DNA of 42,557 nt, taken from assembly GCA_947169385.1 (NCBI GenBank), contig CAMVPR010000023.1, positions 1 through 42,557 on the forward strand, read 5' to 3'. Source of the DNA: an uncultured Lachnospiraceae bacterium (lineage in GTDB: Bacteria > Bacillota > Clostridia > Lachnospirales > Lachnospiraceae). The notes beneath the pieces are model-generated. The model did no database searches and was not told where the DNA came from. It saw nothing but the letters and a program-made list of their open reading frames with translations. Positions within the stretch are counted from its first letter, which is position 1, and every line of letters starts with the position of its first letter. Of the stretch, positions 1-7,768 are shown one piece after another. The translations under genes were made by a program, and so were the position numbers.

Positions 1-87
1 GTTAACGCGTATCATAAGACGGTTAATGGGCATTTGTGGAGCGATAGGGCTGAGGTATTATATGAATTCATTATGAGTCATATATAA
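1..87 (+). CDS. C-terminal end of an unrecognised upstream gene (partial)
   Basis: The frame beginning at base 1 is open for 28 codons and ends in TAA at 85-87, followed directly by TAG. The tail reads ...GHLWSDRAEVLYEFIMSHI. The other two + frames close earlier. A dispersed repeat starts two bases after the stop, as it does behind other real genes in this window, which supports a gene end here. The fragment is too short to assign a family. In related bacteria xseB often precedes the prenyl synthase gene, but this tail does not look like XseB to me. Confidence 0.4.
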   Translation, partial: VNAYHKTVNGHLWSDRAEVLYEFIMSHI

Positions 88-88
88 T

Positions 89-115
89 AGATTCTTCGCT
101 GCGCCTAGAATGACA
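89..115 (-). repeat. Dispersed repeat family A, subtype alpha, single copy
   Basis: Read on the minus strand, this is TGTCATTCTAGGCGCAGCGA followed by AGAATCT. It matches the copies at 1656-1709 and 32829-32882 apart from a small rearrangement in the middle (TAGGCG for TGAGCG). It lies between the stop of the upstream frame and the RBS of the prenyl synthase. Confidence 0.8.
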
Positions 116-136
116 GGATTATTTAAGGAGATTAAC

Positions 137-1021
137 ATGGATTTTAAACAAATGATGACAAAGAGGGTTAATGATGTTGAGGATATTCTTAAAAACTACC
201 TCCCTACAGACGAGAAACTCACTTTTACCATAACGGACGCAATGAAATACAGCACCTTGTCTAACGGTAAGAGAATCAGAGCCATTATGATGCTTGAGAC
301 ATACAAGATGTTTAACGGTGATGGTGATGTTATAAACCCTTTTGTAGCAGCGATTGAGATGATTCACGCATATTCTTTGGTTCATGATGATCTTCCTGCA
401 CTTGATAACGACGAATACAGAAGAGGCGCATTAAGCACTCATGCGAAATATGGTGAAGCTATGGGTATACTTTGTGGGGACGCTCTTTTAAATTATGCGT
501 TTGAGACTGTGGCGAAAGCATTTGACATAGAATGCAACGAGAGAGTAGCCAAGGCTTTTAAGGTGTTGTCAACTAAAGCAGGTATTACAGGAATGATAGG
601 TGGACAGGTTGTTGATGTTGAGACAGAGGGACGTGAAATTGACGCAGATACCATGATGTTTATTCATAAGAATAAGACTGCGGCTCTTATTGAAGCTTCT
701 CTGATGATTGGCGCGATTCTTGCAGGTGCAAATGAAGACGAAATAGCGAAGGTTGAGTCAATCGGTACTAATGTTGGACTTGCATTTCAGATTCAGGATG
801 ACATCCTTGATGTAACAAGCACGACCGAGGAACTCGGTAAGCCGGTTGGAAGTGACGATAAGAATAACAAGAACACTTATGTTAAGTATAAAGGCTTAGA
901 AGAGGCTAAGAGAGAAGTGGAAGAGATTTCTAATAAGGCTATTGAAACACTTGATTCGTTTTCGGTTACGAACGAATTTTTAAGAGAGCTTATTAAGAGT
1001 ATGATTACGAGGAAGAAATGA
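137..1021 (+). CDS. ispA: Polyprenyl diphosphate synthase (farnesyl/geranylgeranyl type)
   Basis: This is a trans-isoprenyl diphosphate synthase of 294 residues. It condenses isopentenyl diphosphate with allylic diphosphates to make C15-C20 precursors for quinone, carrier lipid and prenyl synthesis in the cytoplasm. Both Asp-rich Mg-diphosphate motifs are visible: DDLPALDND starting at D84 with the following YRRG, and QDDILD at D221-D222. The GKRIR substrate-binding segment lies near residue 45. I chose the ATG at 137 because AAGGAG (125-130) sits six bases before it; an in-frame ATG at 110 lies inside a dispersed repeat and lacks an RBS. The stop overlaps the next gene (ATGA), so the two are probably cotranscribed. 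Chain length cannot be fixed from sequence alone, although the family and size fit IspA. Confidence 0.9.
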   Translation: MDFKQMMTKRVNDVEDILKNYLPTDEKLTFTITDAMKYSTLSNGKRIRAIMMLETYKMFNGDGDVINPFVAAIEMIHAYSLVHDDLPALDNDEYRRGALSTHAKYGEAMGILCGDALLNYAFETVAKAFDIECNERVAKAFKVLSTKAGITGMIGGQVVDVETEGREIDADTMMFIHKNKTAALIEASLMIGAILAGANEDEIAKVESIGTNVGLAFQIQDDILDVTSTTEELGKPVGSDDKNNKNTYVKYKGLEEAKREVEEISNKAIETLDSFSVTNEFLRELIKSMITRKK

Positions 1022-1464
1022 TGGATAGAAGATTAGTATTATCGATAATTTTTATAGCACTTGGGATTGCGGTTTTTATAATAGGAACCAAGAGTATCAG
1101 GGGATATTATAAGACCAAAAGCTCTGATTGGGTTAAGAAAGAGGCTTTGATTGCCAAGATTCAGGATAAGGATGTTGAGTCTACAGGGTTTAGTATTAGA
1201 GCTAAAGGGGTTAAGCGTGTTAGGACTGTGCTTTTGAGTTATGCAGTTAATGGAAGAGAGTATCTTCTTCCTTATGATAATTTTGTATCGGGAATGAGAG
1301 TTGGCAAGGAAGTTACGATTGCATATAATCCTGCTTCTCCTGACCAATTCGCGTATAAGCCTAAACTCGGAGAATATATTGGGTATATTGTGCTTGCGCT
1401 AGGACTTATTGTTCTTGGAGGATATATAGTAGTTCTTGTAAGACGTGATTATGAAGTTGAATAA
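1018..1464 (+). CDS. DUF3592-like small membrane protein
   Basis: A 148-residue protein with a hydrophobic segment near residues 5-25 (LVLSIIFIALGIAVFIIGTK), a middle soluble part of about 90 residues, and a second hydrophobic segment near residues 118-142. Two transmembrane helices flanking a small beta-rich domain with a YAVNGREYLLPY-like stretch is the usual arrangement of DUF3592 proteins, whose function is not known to me. It overlaps the prenyl synthase stop by four bases, and GAGGAAG just upstream serves as the RBS, so translational coupling is likely. A second ATG at 1021 is an equally possible start. The family assignment is by pattern only. Confidence 0.65.
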   Translation: MMDRRLVLSIIFIALGIAVFIIGTKSIRGYYKTKSSDWVKKEALIAKIQDKDVESTGFSIRAKGVKRVRTVLLSYAVNGREYLLPYDNFVSGMRVGKEVTIAYNPASPDQFAYKPKLGEYIGYIVLALGLIVLGGYIVVLVRRDYEVE

Positions 1465-1478
1465 TGCGGATATAAATG

Positions 1479-1617
1479 GAGCATAATGTATTATTTCTCG
1501 GGACGCCTCTCAGCTCGAAGACGCGTTGCTCACGTTACTAAATTCGTGCTAAGCTTACGCTTGCACTCATTAAGTAACGAGACGCGCCAACGCCCAACGA
1601 AATAACACATTATGCTC
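1479..1617. repeat. Long imperfect palindrome (MITE- or REP-like element)
   Basis: The outer arms GAGCATAATGTATTATTTC (1479-1497) and GAAATAACACATTATGCTC (1599-1617) pair at 18 of 19 positions, with one G-T pair. Inside, CGTTACT (1533-1539) pairs with AGTAACG (1573-1579), and a terminal stem forms from GTGC...AAGC and GCTTGCAC around the loop TTAC. ACGCG-containing segments lie opposite each other in the middle. The interior is more G+C-rich than its surroundings. The whole could form one long hairpin or cruciform. There is no reading frame or transposase inside, so if it is mobile it is non-autonomous. Confidence 0.75.
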
Positions 1618-1655
1618 TTAATAATCCTCAAGGTGGCTGATCCATCGGGATTATC

Positions 1656-1709
1656 CTGTCATTCTGAGCGCAGCGAAGAATCTTTATCCCGAATGAAATG
1701 AGGGATAAT
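1656..1709 (+). repeat. Dispersed repeat family A, subtype alpha, long form
   Basis: TGTCATTCTGAGCG, CAGCGAAGAATCTT and then ATCCCGAATG...AATGAGGGAT. The same roughly 54-base unit recurs in the opposite orientation at 32829-32882 with only a few differences. That shows the conserved unit extends beyond the short core seen in other copies. Confidence 0.85.
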
Positions 1710-1793
1710 ATAGTAGAAGATATGATGAACACAGCAAAAATGCAGGATTAAATATATTTAATTGCAAAATCTGAATAAAATCTAAAAAAACAC

Positions 1794-1822
1794 TTGCAAA
1801 AATGAAAGAATTGTTATATTAT
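1794..1822 (+). promoter_or_regulatory. Sigma-A promoter of purF-carAB
   Basis: TTGCAA (1794-1799), a 17-base spacer and TATTAT (1817-1822) give a good match to the vegetative consensus. Transcription should start near 1829, about 30 bases before the purF start. No operator could be recognised. Confidence 0.7.
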
Positions 1823-1862
1823 ACTTCACGATGGTAAAATTAAGTCAAATAGGAGACTAACT

Positions 1863-3317
1863 ATGTATAACAACATTCATGAAGAATGCGGTGTATTTGG
1901 TATTTATAAACCACATAATGCAGATGTCGCTAAAACTGTCTACTACGGGTTGAACTCTCTTCAACATCGAGGCGAAGAAGCGGCAGGAATAGCTGTCAAT
2001 AAAGATCGTATCATCAAATGCGTTAAAGATCTTGGGTTAGTGAGTGATGTATTTGATGACGGTGTTTTCGACACTTTAGGTGACGGCAACATGGCTATAG
2101 GTCATGTCAGATATTCTACCAGTGGCAATTCCACCAAGACCAATGCTCAACCGATGCTTATCAAGCATATTAAAGGTCAGATGGCTCTTGCTCACAACGG
2201 TAACTTAACTAACTCATTAGAATTAAGAGAAGAATTAGAACAAAAGGGATGTATCTTCCATACTACAAGTGACACTGAAGTTATCTCATACATCATTACA
2301 GGTGAGAGACTTAATTCCCCTTCGATTGAAGAGGCAGTGACTAAAGCAATGTACAAGATTAAGGGAGCATACTCCCTTATTTTAATGTCACCGGCTAAAT
2401 TAATCGCAGCAAGAGACCCTATGGGATTCAAGCCACTTTGTATGGGTGAGATGACTGACGGCAGTATTGTCTTCGCTTCTGAAAGTTGTGCATTATCAAC
2501 TGTCGGTGCAACATTCGTTAGGGATATTCTCCCTGGAGAAATCGTAGTAATTGAAAAAGGTAATATAAGAACTATAAAGGAACACATAGGTAGAGTATCT
2601 CACTCGTCTATGTGTCTTTTTGAGTATATCTACTTTTCAAGACCGGATTCAATACTTGATGGCATTTCCGCTCATGATTTTAGAGAAAATGCAGGACGTA
2701 GCTTATCATTAGAGCATCCTGCAGATGCGGATATAGTTATCGGTGTTCCTGATTCAGGATTAGAGGCGGCCAGAGGCTTTGCCAAAGAAGCAGATATACC
2801 GTATGAGATTGGGCTTATCAAGAATAAGTACATCGGCAGAAGCTTTATAGCACCTGATCAAGGCATGAGAGTAGACAAGGTTCACATGAAGTTGTCGGCT
2901 GTAAGCTCTGTTATTAAGGATAAGAGAGTTGTACTGATAGATGATTCAATAGTAAGAGGAACAACATCGAAGCAGATTGTTAAGATGGTAAGAGACGCCG
3001 GAGCTAAAGAGATTCATATGAGAATATCTTCTCCACCGTTTCTTAATCCTTGCTACTATGGTACAGATATTGATTCCAAGGAGAACTTGATAGCGTGCAA
3101 GTACACATTAGAAGAGATAAGAGATTATATCGGTGCTGACAGTTTAGGATATTTGAGTGTTGATGCTGCATTAAGCATTTTACATAATTTAAGTAAGAAT
3201 GATTACTTAGAACATGATGGAATGAAAGTGGATAGAGGCTATTGTACGGCATGTTTTGACGGCAAGTATCCTACAGACATTCCAAAGCAAACTGATAAAC
3301 TTAGATTTGAGATATAA
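1863..3317 (+). CDS. purF: Amidophosphoribosyltransferase
   Basis: This 484-residue enzyme makes phosphoribosylamine from PRPP and glutamine, the first committed step of purine synthesis. The N-terminal class II glutaminase begins at C9 in EECGVFGIY, so the precursor carries an eight-residue propeptide that should be removed to free the catalytic cysteine, as in Bacillus-type PurF. The PRPP-binding motif VVLIDDSIVRGTTS lies near residues 355-368. Cysteines in the C-terminal part (CYYGTD and CTACFDG) fit the [4Fe-4S] cluster of the Bacillus type, which makes the enzyme oxygen-sensitive in known members. AGGAGA stands seven bases before the ATG. carA follows after ten bases. Finding purF next to carAB instead of inside a pur operon is noteworthy. 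Confidence 0.97.
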   Translation: MYNNIHEECGVFGIYKPHNADVAKTVYYGLNSLQHRGEEAAGIAVNKDRIIKCVKDLGLVSDVFDDGVFDTLGDGNMAIGHVRYSTSGNSTKTNAQPMLIKHIKGQMALAHNGNLTNSLELREELEQKGCIFHTTSDTEVISYIITGERLNSPSIEEAVTKAMYKIKGAYSLILMSPAKLIAARDPMGFKPLCMGEMTDGSIVFASESCALSTVGATFVRDILPGEIVVIEKGNIRTIKEHIGRVSHSSMCLFEYIYFSRPDSILDGISAHDFRENAGRSLSLEHPADADIVIGVPDSGLEAARGFAKEADIPYEIGLIKNKYIGRSFIAPDQGMRVDKVHMKLSAVSSVIKDKRVVLIDDSIVRGTTSKQIVKMVRDAGAKEIHMRISSPPFLNPCYYGTDIDSKENLIACKYTLEEIRDYIGADSLGYLSVDAALSILHNLSKNDYLEHDGMKVDRGYCTACFDGKYPTDIPKQTDKLRFEI

Positions 3318-3327
3318 GGAGGAAGTT

Positions 3328-4422
3328 ATGAATTCATATTTAATCCTGGAGGATGGAACAATTTATGAAGGTACTTCAATCGGAGCGCCTAAGGAGGTAA
3401 TATCTGAGATTGTATTTAACACTTCTATGACGGGATATTTAGAAGTTATGACTGACCCTTCTTATGTTGGTCAGGCAATATGTATGACATACCCGCTTAT
3501 AGGTAACTATGGAATATGCTTCGAGGATATGGAATCAAGAGGCTTATGGCTTGATGCGTTTATAGTAAGAGAGTTGTCAGAAATCCCAAGTAACTGGAGA
3601 TCTGAGAATACGATTCAGAATCTTTTAAAACAATACGCAATTCCGGGTATTGCGGGAATTGATACAAGAGCGCTTACCAAGCATTTAAGAGATAAAGGAA
3701 CCATGAATGGAATGCTTACCAACAAGCACTACGAAGGTGACGAGCTTAAGGAAGCATTAGAGAGAATCAAGAACTATAAGATCAAAGATGCTGTTAAGAT
3801 TGCAACAGAGAAGAATGTTGAGTTGTTCCCTGCAAATGATGACGATAACCTTAAGACTCATAAGAAAGTTGCTTTGCTTGACCTTGGGGCTAAGAGAAAT
3901 ATTATTAGGAGTCTTAACAACAAGGGTCTTGATGTTGTATGTTACCCATCGGATGCCAAAGCGGAGGATATAATAGCTGATAACCCAGATGGAATCATGC
4001 TTTCAAACGGACCTGGAGATCCTAAGGACAACGAGGACATCATTAAAGAGATTAAGAAATTATATGACACTGATATTCCAATATTTGCAATATGTTTAGG
4101 ACATCAGCTTATGGCGCTTGCAACAGGAGCGGATACTTATAAACTCAAGTTCGGTCACAGAGGCGGTAATCATCCTGTCAAGGATATCGAGACAGGAAGG
4201 GTCTATATAACATCTCAGAATCACGGATACGCGGTAGATATGAATACCGTTAATCCTGAGATTGCTGTAGAAGCATATAAGAACGTAAATGATGGAACAA
4301 ACGAAGGATTAAGATACATCGGTAAGAACATAGTCACTGTTCAATTTCATCCGGAGGCAAGTCCGGGACCAAAGGACTCTGAAATCTTATTTGATAAATT
4401 TATTGAAATGATGGAGGGATAA
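3328..4422 (+). CDS. carA: Carbamoyl phosphate synthase small (glutaminase) subunit
   Basis: This 364-residue subunit hydrolyses glutamine and passes ammonia to CarB for carbamoyl phosphate, used for pyrimidines and arginine. The N-terminal CPSase_sm domain (about residues 1-135) begins YLILEDGTIYEGTSIG. The class I amidotransferase domain carries the catalytic C256 in FAICLGHQ and the partner residues H341 and E343 in QFHPEASPGP. The start at 3328 is preceded by AAGGAGG, which overlaps the purF stop; an upstream in-frame start would lie within purF and has no RBS. The gene ends one base before carB begins, so purF-carA-carB is clearly one operon. Confidence 0.97.
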   Translation: MNSYLILEDGTIYEGTSIGAPKEVISEIVFNTSMTGYLEVMTDPSYVGQAICMTYPLIGNYGICFEDMESRGLWLDAFIVRELSEIPSNWRSENTIQNLLKQYAIPGIAGIDTRALTKHLRDKGTMNGMLTNKHYEGDELKEALERIKNYKIKDAVKIATEKNVELFPANDDDNLKTHKKVALLDLGAKRNIIRSLNNKGLDVVCYPSDAKAEDIIADNPDGIMLSNGPGDPKDNEDIIKEIKKLYDTDIPIFAICLGHQLMALATGADTYKLKFGHRGGNHPVKDIETGRVYITSQNHGYAVDMNTVNPEIAVEAYKNVNDGTNEGLRYIGKNIVTVQFHPEASPGPKDSEILFDKFIEMMEG

Positions 4423-4423
4423 T

Positions 4424-7400
4424 ATGCTTAACAAGGATATAAAGAAAGTATTAGTTATCGGATCGGGTCCTATTGTAATTGGACAGGCGGCAGAATTTGA
4501 CTACGCAGGAACTCAGGCGTGTAAGGCTTTAAGAGAAGAGGGAGTTGAAGTAATCCTTCTTAATTCCAACCCTGCAACAATTATGACAGATAAAGATATC
4601 GCAGATCATGTATATATTGAGCCTCTCACGATTGAGGTCGCAGAGAGTATTATTGAAAAAGAGAAGCCTGACTCTATTCTTCCTACACTTGGAGGTCAGG
4701 CCGGACTTAATATGGCTATGGCTCTTTCTGAGAGCGGGTTCTTAGAGAAACACAATGTTAAACTTATCGGAACATCTGCAGAGACTATATCTAAAGCCGA
4801 GGACAGACTTATGTTCAAGGAGACGATGGATAAGATACATGAGCCGGTTGCAGCTTCTAAGGTTGTAAAGAGTATAGAAGACGGACTTAAAGTAGCGGCA
4901 GAGATTGGATATCCAATTGTGTTGAGACCTGCTTATACATTAGGTGGTGCCGGTGGTGGTATCGCTGAAAATGAAGAACAGTGCAGAACAATTCTCGAGA
5001 ATGGTCTCAGACTTTCAAGGGTTCATGAGGTATTGGTTGAGAGATGTATCTCAGGATGGAAAGAAATAGAGTATGAGGTTATGAGAGATGGCGCAGGCAA
5101 TGTTATTACAGTCTGCTCTATGGAGAACCTTGATCCTGTTGGAGTTCACACAGGTGATTCGGTGGTTGTTGCACCTACTCAGACATTATCTGACAAAGAA
5201 TATCAGATGCTTAGAACTTCAGCTCTTAACATTATTACAGAGCTTGATATCAAAGGTGGATGTAATGTTCAGTACGCTCTTGATCCGGAGAGCTTTGAGT
5301 ACTGCGTAATAGAGGTTAATCCTAGGGTTTCTCGTTCGTCAGCTTTGGCTTCTAAGGCTACAGGATATCCTATTGCAAGGGTTGCTGCTAAGATTGCTTT
5401 AGGTTACAACCTTGACGAGATTAAGAATGAGATTACGGGTAAGACTTACGCATGTTTTGAGCCTATGCTTGACTACTGTGTTGTTAAGATGCCTAGGTTA
5501 CCATTTGACAAATTTATATCTGCAGACCATCACTTAAGTACGCAAATGAAAGCTACCGGTGAGGTTATGGCGATATCTAGTTGCTTTGAAGGTGCGTTGA
5601 TGAAGGCTATAAGATCATTAGAGCAGCATGTTCATGGGTTGATGTCATACGATTATTCATATGTTGATGATAAAGGTTTAAGAAAGCTTATATCAGACAC
5701 TGATGACAGACGTATATGGACTGTTGCCGAGGCTATGAGACGAGGTATGAGTGCTTATGAGATTCATCAGTTAACCAAGATTGATGAGTGGTTTATTAAG
5801 AAGATAAGCAATCTTTTGGATATGGAGAAACGTCTTTCTTCAGAGGCATTAGATGAGAACCTCTTAAGAGAGGCTAAGCATATGGAATTCCCGGACAGAA
5901 CAATTGCTAAGCTTCAGGGTATCACAGAGGAAGAGGTTTATGAATTAAGAAAGAAACTTGGAATAGTTGCTAATTTCAGAATTGTTGATACCTGTGCTGC
6001 GGAGTTTGAAGCGGAGACACCATATTTTTATTCAGATTACAATGTTGATGATGAAGATATTCCTTCAGAATCAGGTAAGAAGAAGGTTCTGATATTAGGT
6101 TCCGGTCCAATAAGAATCGGCCAGGGTATTGAGTTTGATTTCTGTTCGGTTCACTCAACCTGGGCTTTCAAGAAAGAAGGGTATGAGACAATCATAATCA
6201 ACAACAATCCTGAGACTGTTTCTACTGACTTTGATACTGCTGATAAGCTTTACTTTGAGCCTCTAACCAAAGAGGATGTAAGAAATGTTGTTGATAAAGA
6301 GCATCCTGATGGAGCTGTTGTTCAGTTTGGTGGTCAGACTGCGATTAAGCTCAGCCAATTCTTAACAGAGATGGGTGTAGAAATCCTTGGTACCAAGCCT
6401 GAAGATGTTGATGCTGCTGAGGACAGAGAGCGTTTTGATGAGATTCTTAATGAGACGGGTATTAAGAGACCTGAGGGATGCACTGTATTTACCGAGGATG
6501 AAGCAATTGAAGCTGCAGAGTCTTTAGGATATCCTGTTCTTGTAAGACCTTCTTATGTTCTTGGCGGTCAGGGTATGCAGATTGCGATATCTGATTCCGA
6601 TGTAAGAGAATACATAAGAGAGATTAACAAGATTGAACAGGAGCATCCTATTCTTGTAGATAAGTACATTAAAGGAATCGAGCTTGAGATTGATGCTATC
6701 TGTGACGGTGAGGATGTTTTGATTCCTGGAATCATGGAGCATATTGAGAGAACCGGTATTCACTCAGGAGACTCTATATCAGTTTATCCTGCTCGTTCTA
6801 TTTCAGAAAATGCTAAGAATACTCTGCTTGATTATACCAAGAGACTGGCCAAGGCGTTACATGTTATCGGAATGATTAATATTCAGTTTATAGCTGATGG
6901 AGATGACATTTACATTATTGAGGTTAATCCTAGATCATCTAGAACTGTTCCTTATATTTCGAAAGTTACCGGTATTCCTATTGTTTCACTGGCTACTAAG
7001 ATTATATGTGGACATACCATTAAGGAATTAGGATATATGCCAGGATTACAGAAGGATTCAGGTTACTATGCAATTAAGATGCCTGTATTCTCATTTGAGA
7101 AGATAAGAGGTGCTGATATATCTCTTGGACCTGAGATGAAGTCAACAGGTGAGGCACTTGGTATTTCTAAGGACTTTAATGAGGCTTTACATAAGGCTTT
7201 CCTTGGTGCAGGTGTTAAGCTTCCTAAGTACTACAACATGGTTATCACTGTCAAGGATGAAGATAAGGAGGATATTATACCTATCGCCAAGAGGTTTGAG
7301 GCTGTTGGATATAATATTTATTCGACCAGAGGTACATATAATGTTCTTAAAGAGGCCGGAGTGGATTGTATAAGAACCAGAAAGGTTGAGCAGGAGTCGC

Positions 7401-7618
7401 CTAATATTCTTGATCTTGTTCTTGGACATGAGCTTGATATTGTTATTGATACTCCTAGGGATGGTGCTTCTAACAGGCGTGATGGATTCATAATCAGGAG
7501 GAATGCGGTTGAGACCGGGGTGAATGTAATTACTGCCATTGATACTGCTGAGGCTTTGATTACCTCGCTTGAGAACAGGAAGAAGAACATTAATCTTGTA
7601 GACATTGCAGAGATATAG
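4424..7618 (+). CDS. carB: Carbamoyl phosphate synthase large subunit
   Basis: This 1064-residue subunit makes carbamoyl phosphate from bicarbonate, two ATP and the ammonia delivered by CarA. It shows the internal duplication of the family. Each half opens with a related motif (KVLVIGSGPIVIGQAAEFDY near residue 8 and KVLILGSGPIRIGQGIEFDF near residue 555). Each half also contains an ATP-grasp domain with ...VLRPAYTLGGAGGGI and ...VLVRPSYVLGGQGMQI. An MGS-like allosteric domain forms about the last 130 residues and ends in ...AIDTAEALITSLENRKKN. Length is normal and no frame break was seen. GGAGGG before the ATG lies at the end of carA. Paired inverted repeats follow the stop. Confidence 0.98.
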   Translation: MLNKDIKKVLVIGSGPIVIGQAAEFDYAGTQACKALREEGVEVILLNSNPATIMTDKDIADHVYIEPLTIEVAESIIEKEKPDSILPTLGGQAGLNMAMALSESGFLEKHNVKLIGTSAETISKAEDRLMFKETMDKIHEPVAASKVVKSIEDGLKVAAEIGYPIVLRPAYTLGGAGGGIAENEEQCRTILENGLRLSRVHEVLVERCISGWKEIEYEVMRDGAGNVITVCSMENLDPVGVHTGDSVVVAPTQTLSDKEYQMLRTSALNIITELDIKGGCNVQYALDPESFEYCVIEVNPRVSRSSALASKATGYPIARVAAKIALGYNLDEIKNEITGKTYACFEPMLDYCVVKMPRLPFDKFISADHHLSTQMKATGEVMAISSCFEGALMKAIRSLEQHVHGLMSYDYSYVDDKGLRKLISDTDDRRIWTVAEAMRRGMSAYEIHQLTKIDEWFIKKISNLLDMEKRLSSEALDENLLREAKHMEFPDRTIAKLQGITEEEVYELRKKLGIVANFRIVDTCAAEFEAETPYFYSDYNVDDEDIPSESGKKKVLILGSGPIRIGQGIEFDFCSVHSTWAFKKEGYETIIINNNPETVSTDFDTADKLYFEPLTKEDVRNVVDKEHPDGAVVQFGGQTAIKLSQFLTEMGVEILGTKPEDVDAAEDRERFDEILNETGIKRPEGCTVFTEDEAIEAAESLGYPVLVRPSYVLGGQGMQIAISDSDVREYIREINKIEQEHPILVDKYIKGIELEIDAICDGEDVLIPGIMEHIERTGIHSGDSISVYPARSISENAKNTLLDYTKRLAKALHVIGMINIQFIADGDDIYIIEVNPRSSRTVPYISKVTGIPIVSLATKIICGHTIKELGYMPGLQKDSGYYAIKMPVFSFEKIRGADISLGPEMKSTGEALGISKDFNEALHKAFLGAGVKLPKYYNMVITVKDEDKEDIIPIAKRFEAVGYNIYSTRGTYNVLKEAGVDCIRTRKVEQESPNILDLVLGHELDIVIDTPRDGASNRRDGFIIRRNAVETGVNVITAIDTAEALITSLENRKKNINLVDIAEI

Positions 7619-7637
7619 TAAATAACAAAGTATTACT

Positions 7638-7704
7638 ATGTCATTCTGAGCGAAGTGAAGAATCTTATTAAGATCCTTCGTCGCTATGCTCCTCAGGATG
7701 ACAT
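7638..7704. repeat. Inverted pair of family A repeats (alpha then beta), hairpin-forming
   Basis: The left arm is an alpha copy (ATGTCATTCTGAGCG, AAGTGAAGAATCTT). The right arm is an inverted beta copy, which on the minus strand reads ATGTCATCCTGAGGAGCATA followed by GCGACGAAGGATCTT. The arms are complementary over most of their length, so the RNA between carB and pyrG would fold into a long hairpin. No T-run follows, so I do not call it an intrinsic terminator. Confidence 0.85.
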
Positions 7705-7710
7705 GATATA

Positions 7711-7734
7711 CCGTAGCGGAGCACATTGTGCTCC
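7711..7734 (+). repeat. Family B palindrome
   Basis: CCGTAGC precedes a perfect seven-pair stem, GGAGCAC (7718-7724) and GTGCTCC (7728-7734), around ATT. The element at 26111-26134 has the same flank, loop and stem length but a different stem sequence that keeps pairing. Both follow an inverted pair of family A repeats. Confidence 0.7.
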
Positions 7735-7768
7735 ATAGGTGGCGAACGAAATATAAAGGAGAATAACT

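Larger units (their letters stand above)
1465..1862. other. Gene-free stretch between the membrane protein and purF
   Basis: These 398 bases hold no convincing reading frame. From left to right there is a long imperfect palindrome (1479-1617), a repeat of family A flanked by a short inverted repeat (TCGGGAT at 1645-1651 and ATCCCGA at 1686-1692), an AT-rich part, and the purF promoter with its leader. I looked for a purine riboswitch in the leader and saw none; the predicted transcript start leaves only about 30 bases before the purF start codon. Confidence 0.8.

Noticed and set aside
1694-1862. Purine or PRPP riboswitch before purF
   Set aside because: The promoter at 1794-1822 leaves only about 30 bases of leader, and no conserved junction sequence is present.
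7187-7726. A 179-codon minus-strand open frame over the carB end
   Set aside because: It lies opposite the strongly conserved carB allosteric domain and continues through the repeat hairpin; no RBS, and its translation has no protein-like pattern.
7619-7768. pyrG attenuator or independent pyrG promoter
   Set aside because: No hexamer pair with proper spacing was found, and the run of bases typical of CTP-sensitive starts is absent; only repeats are seen.
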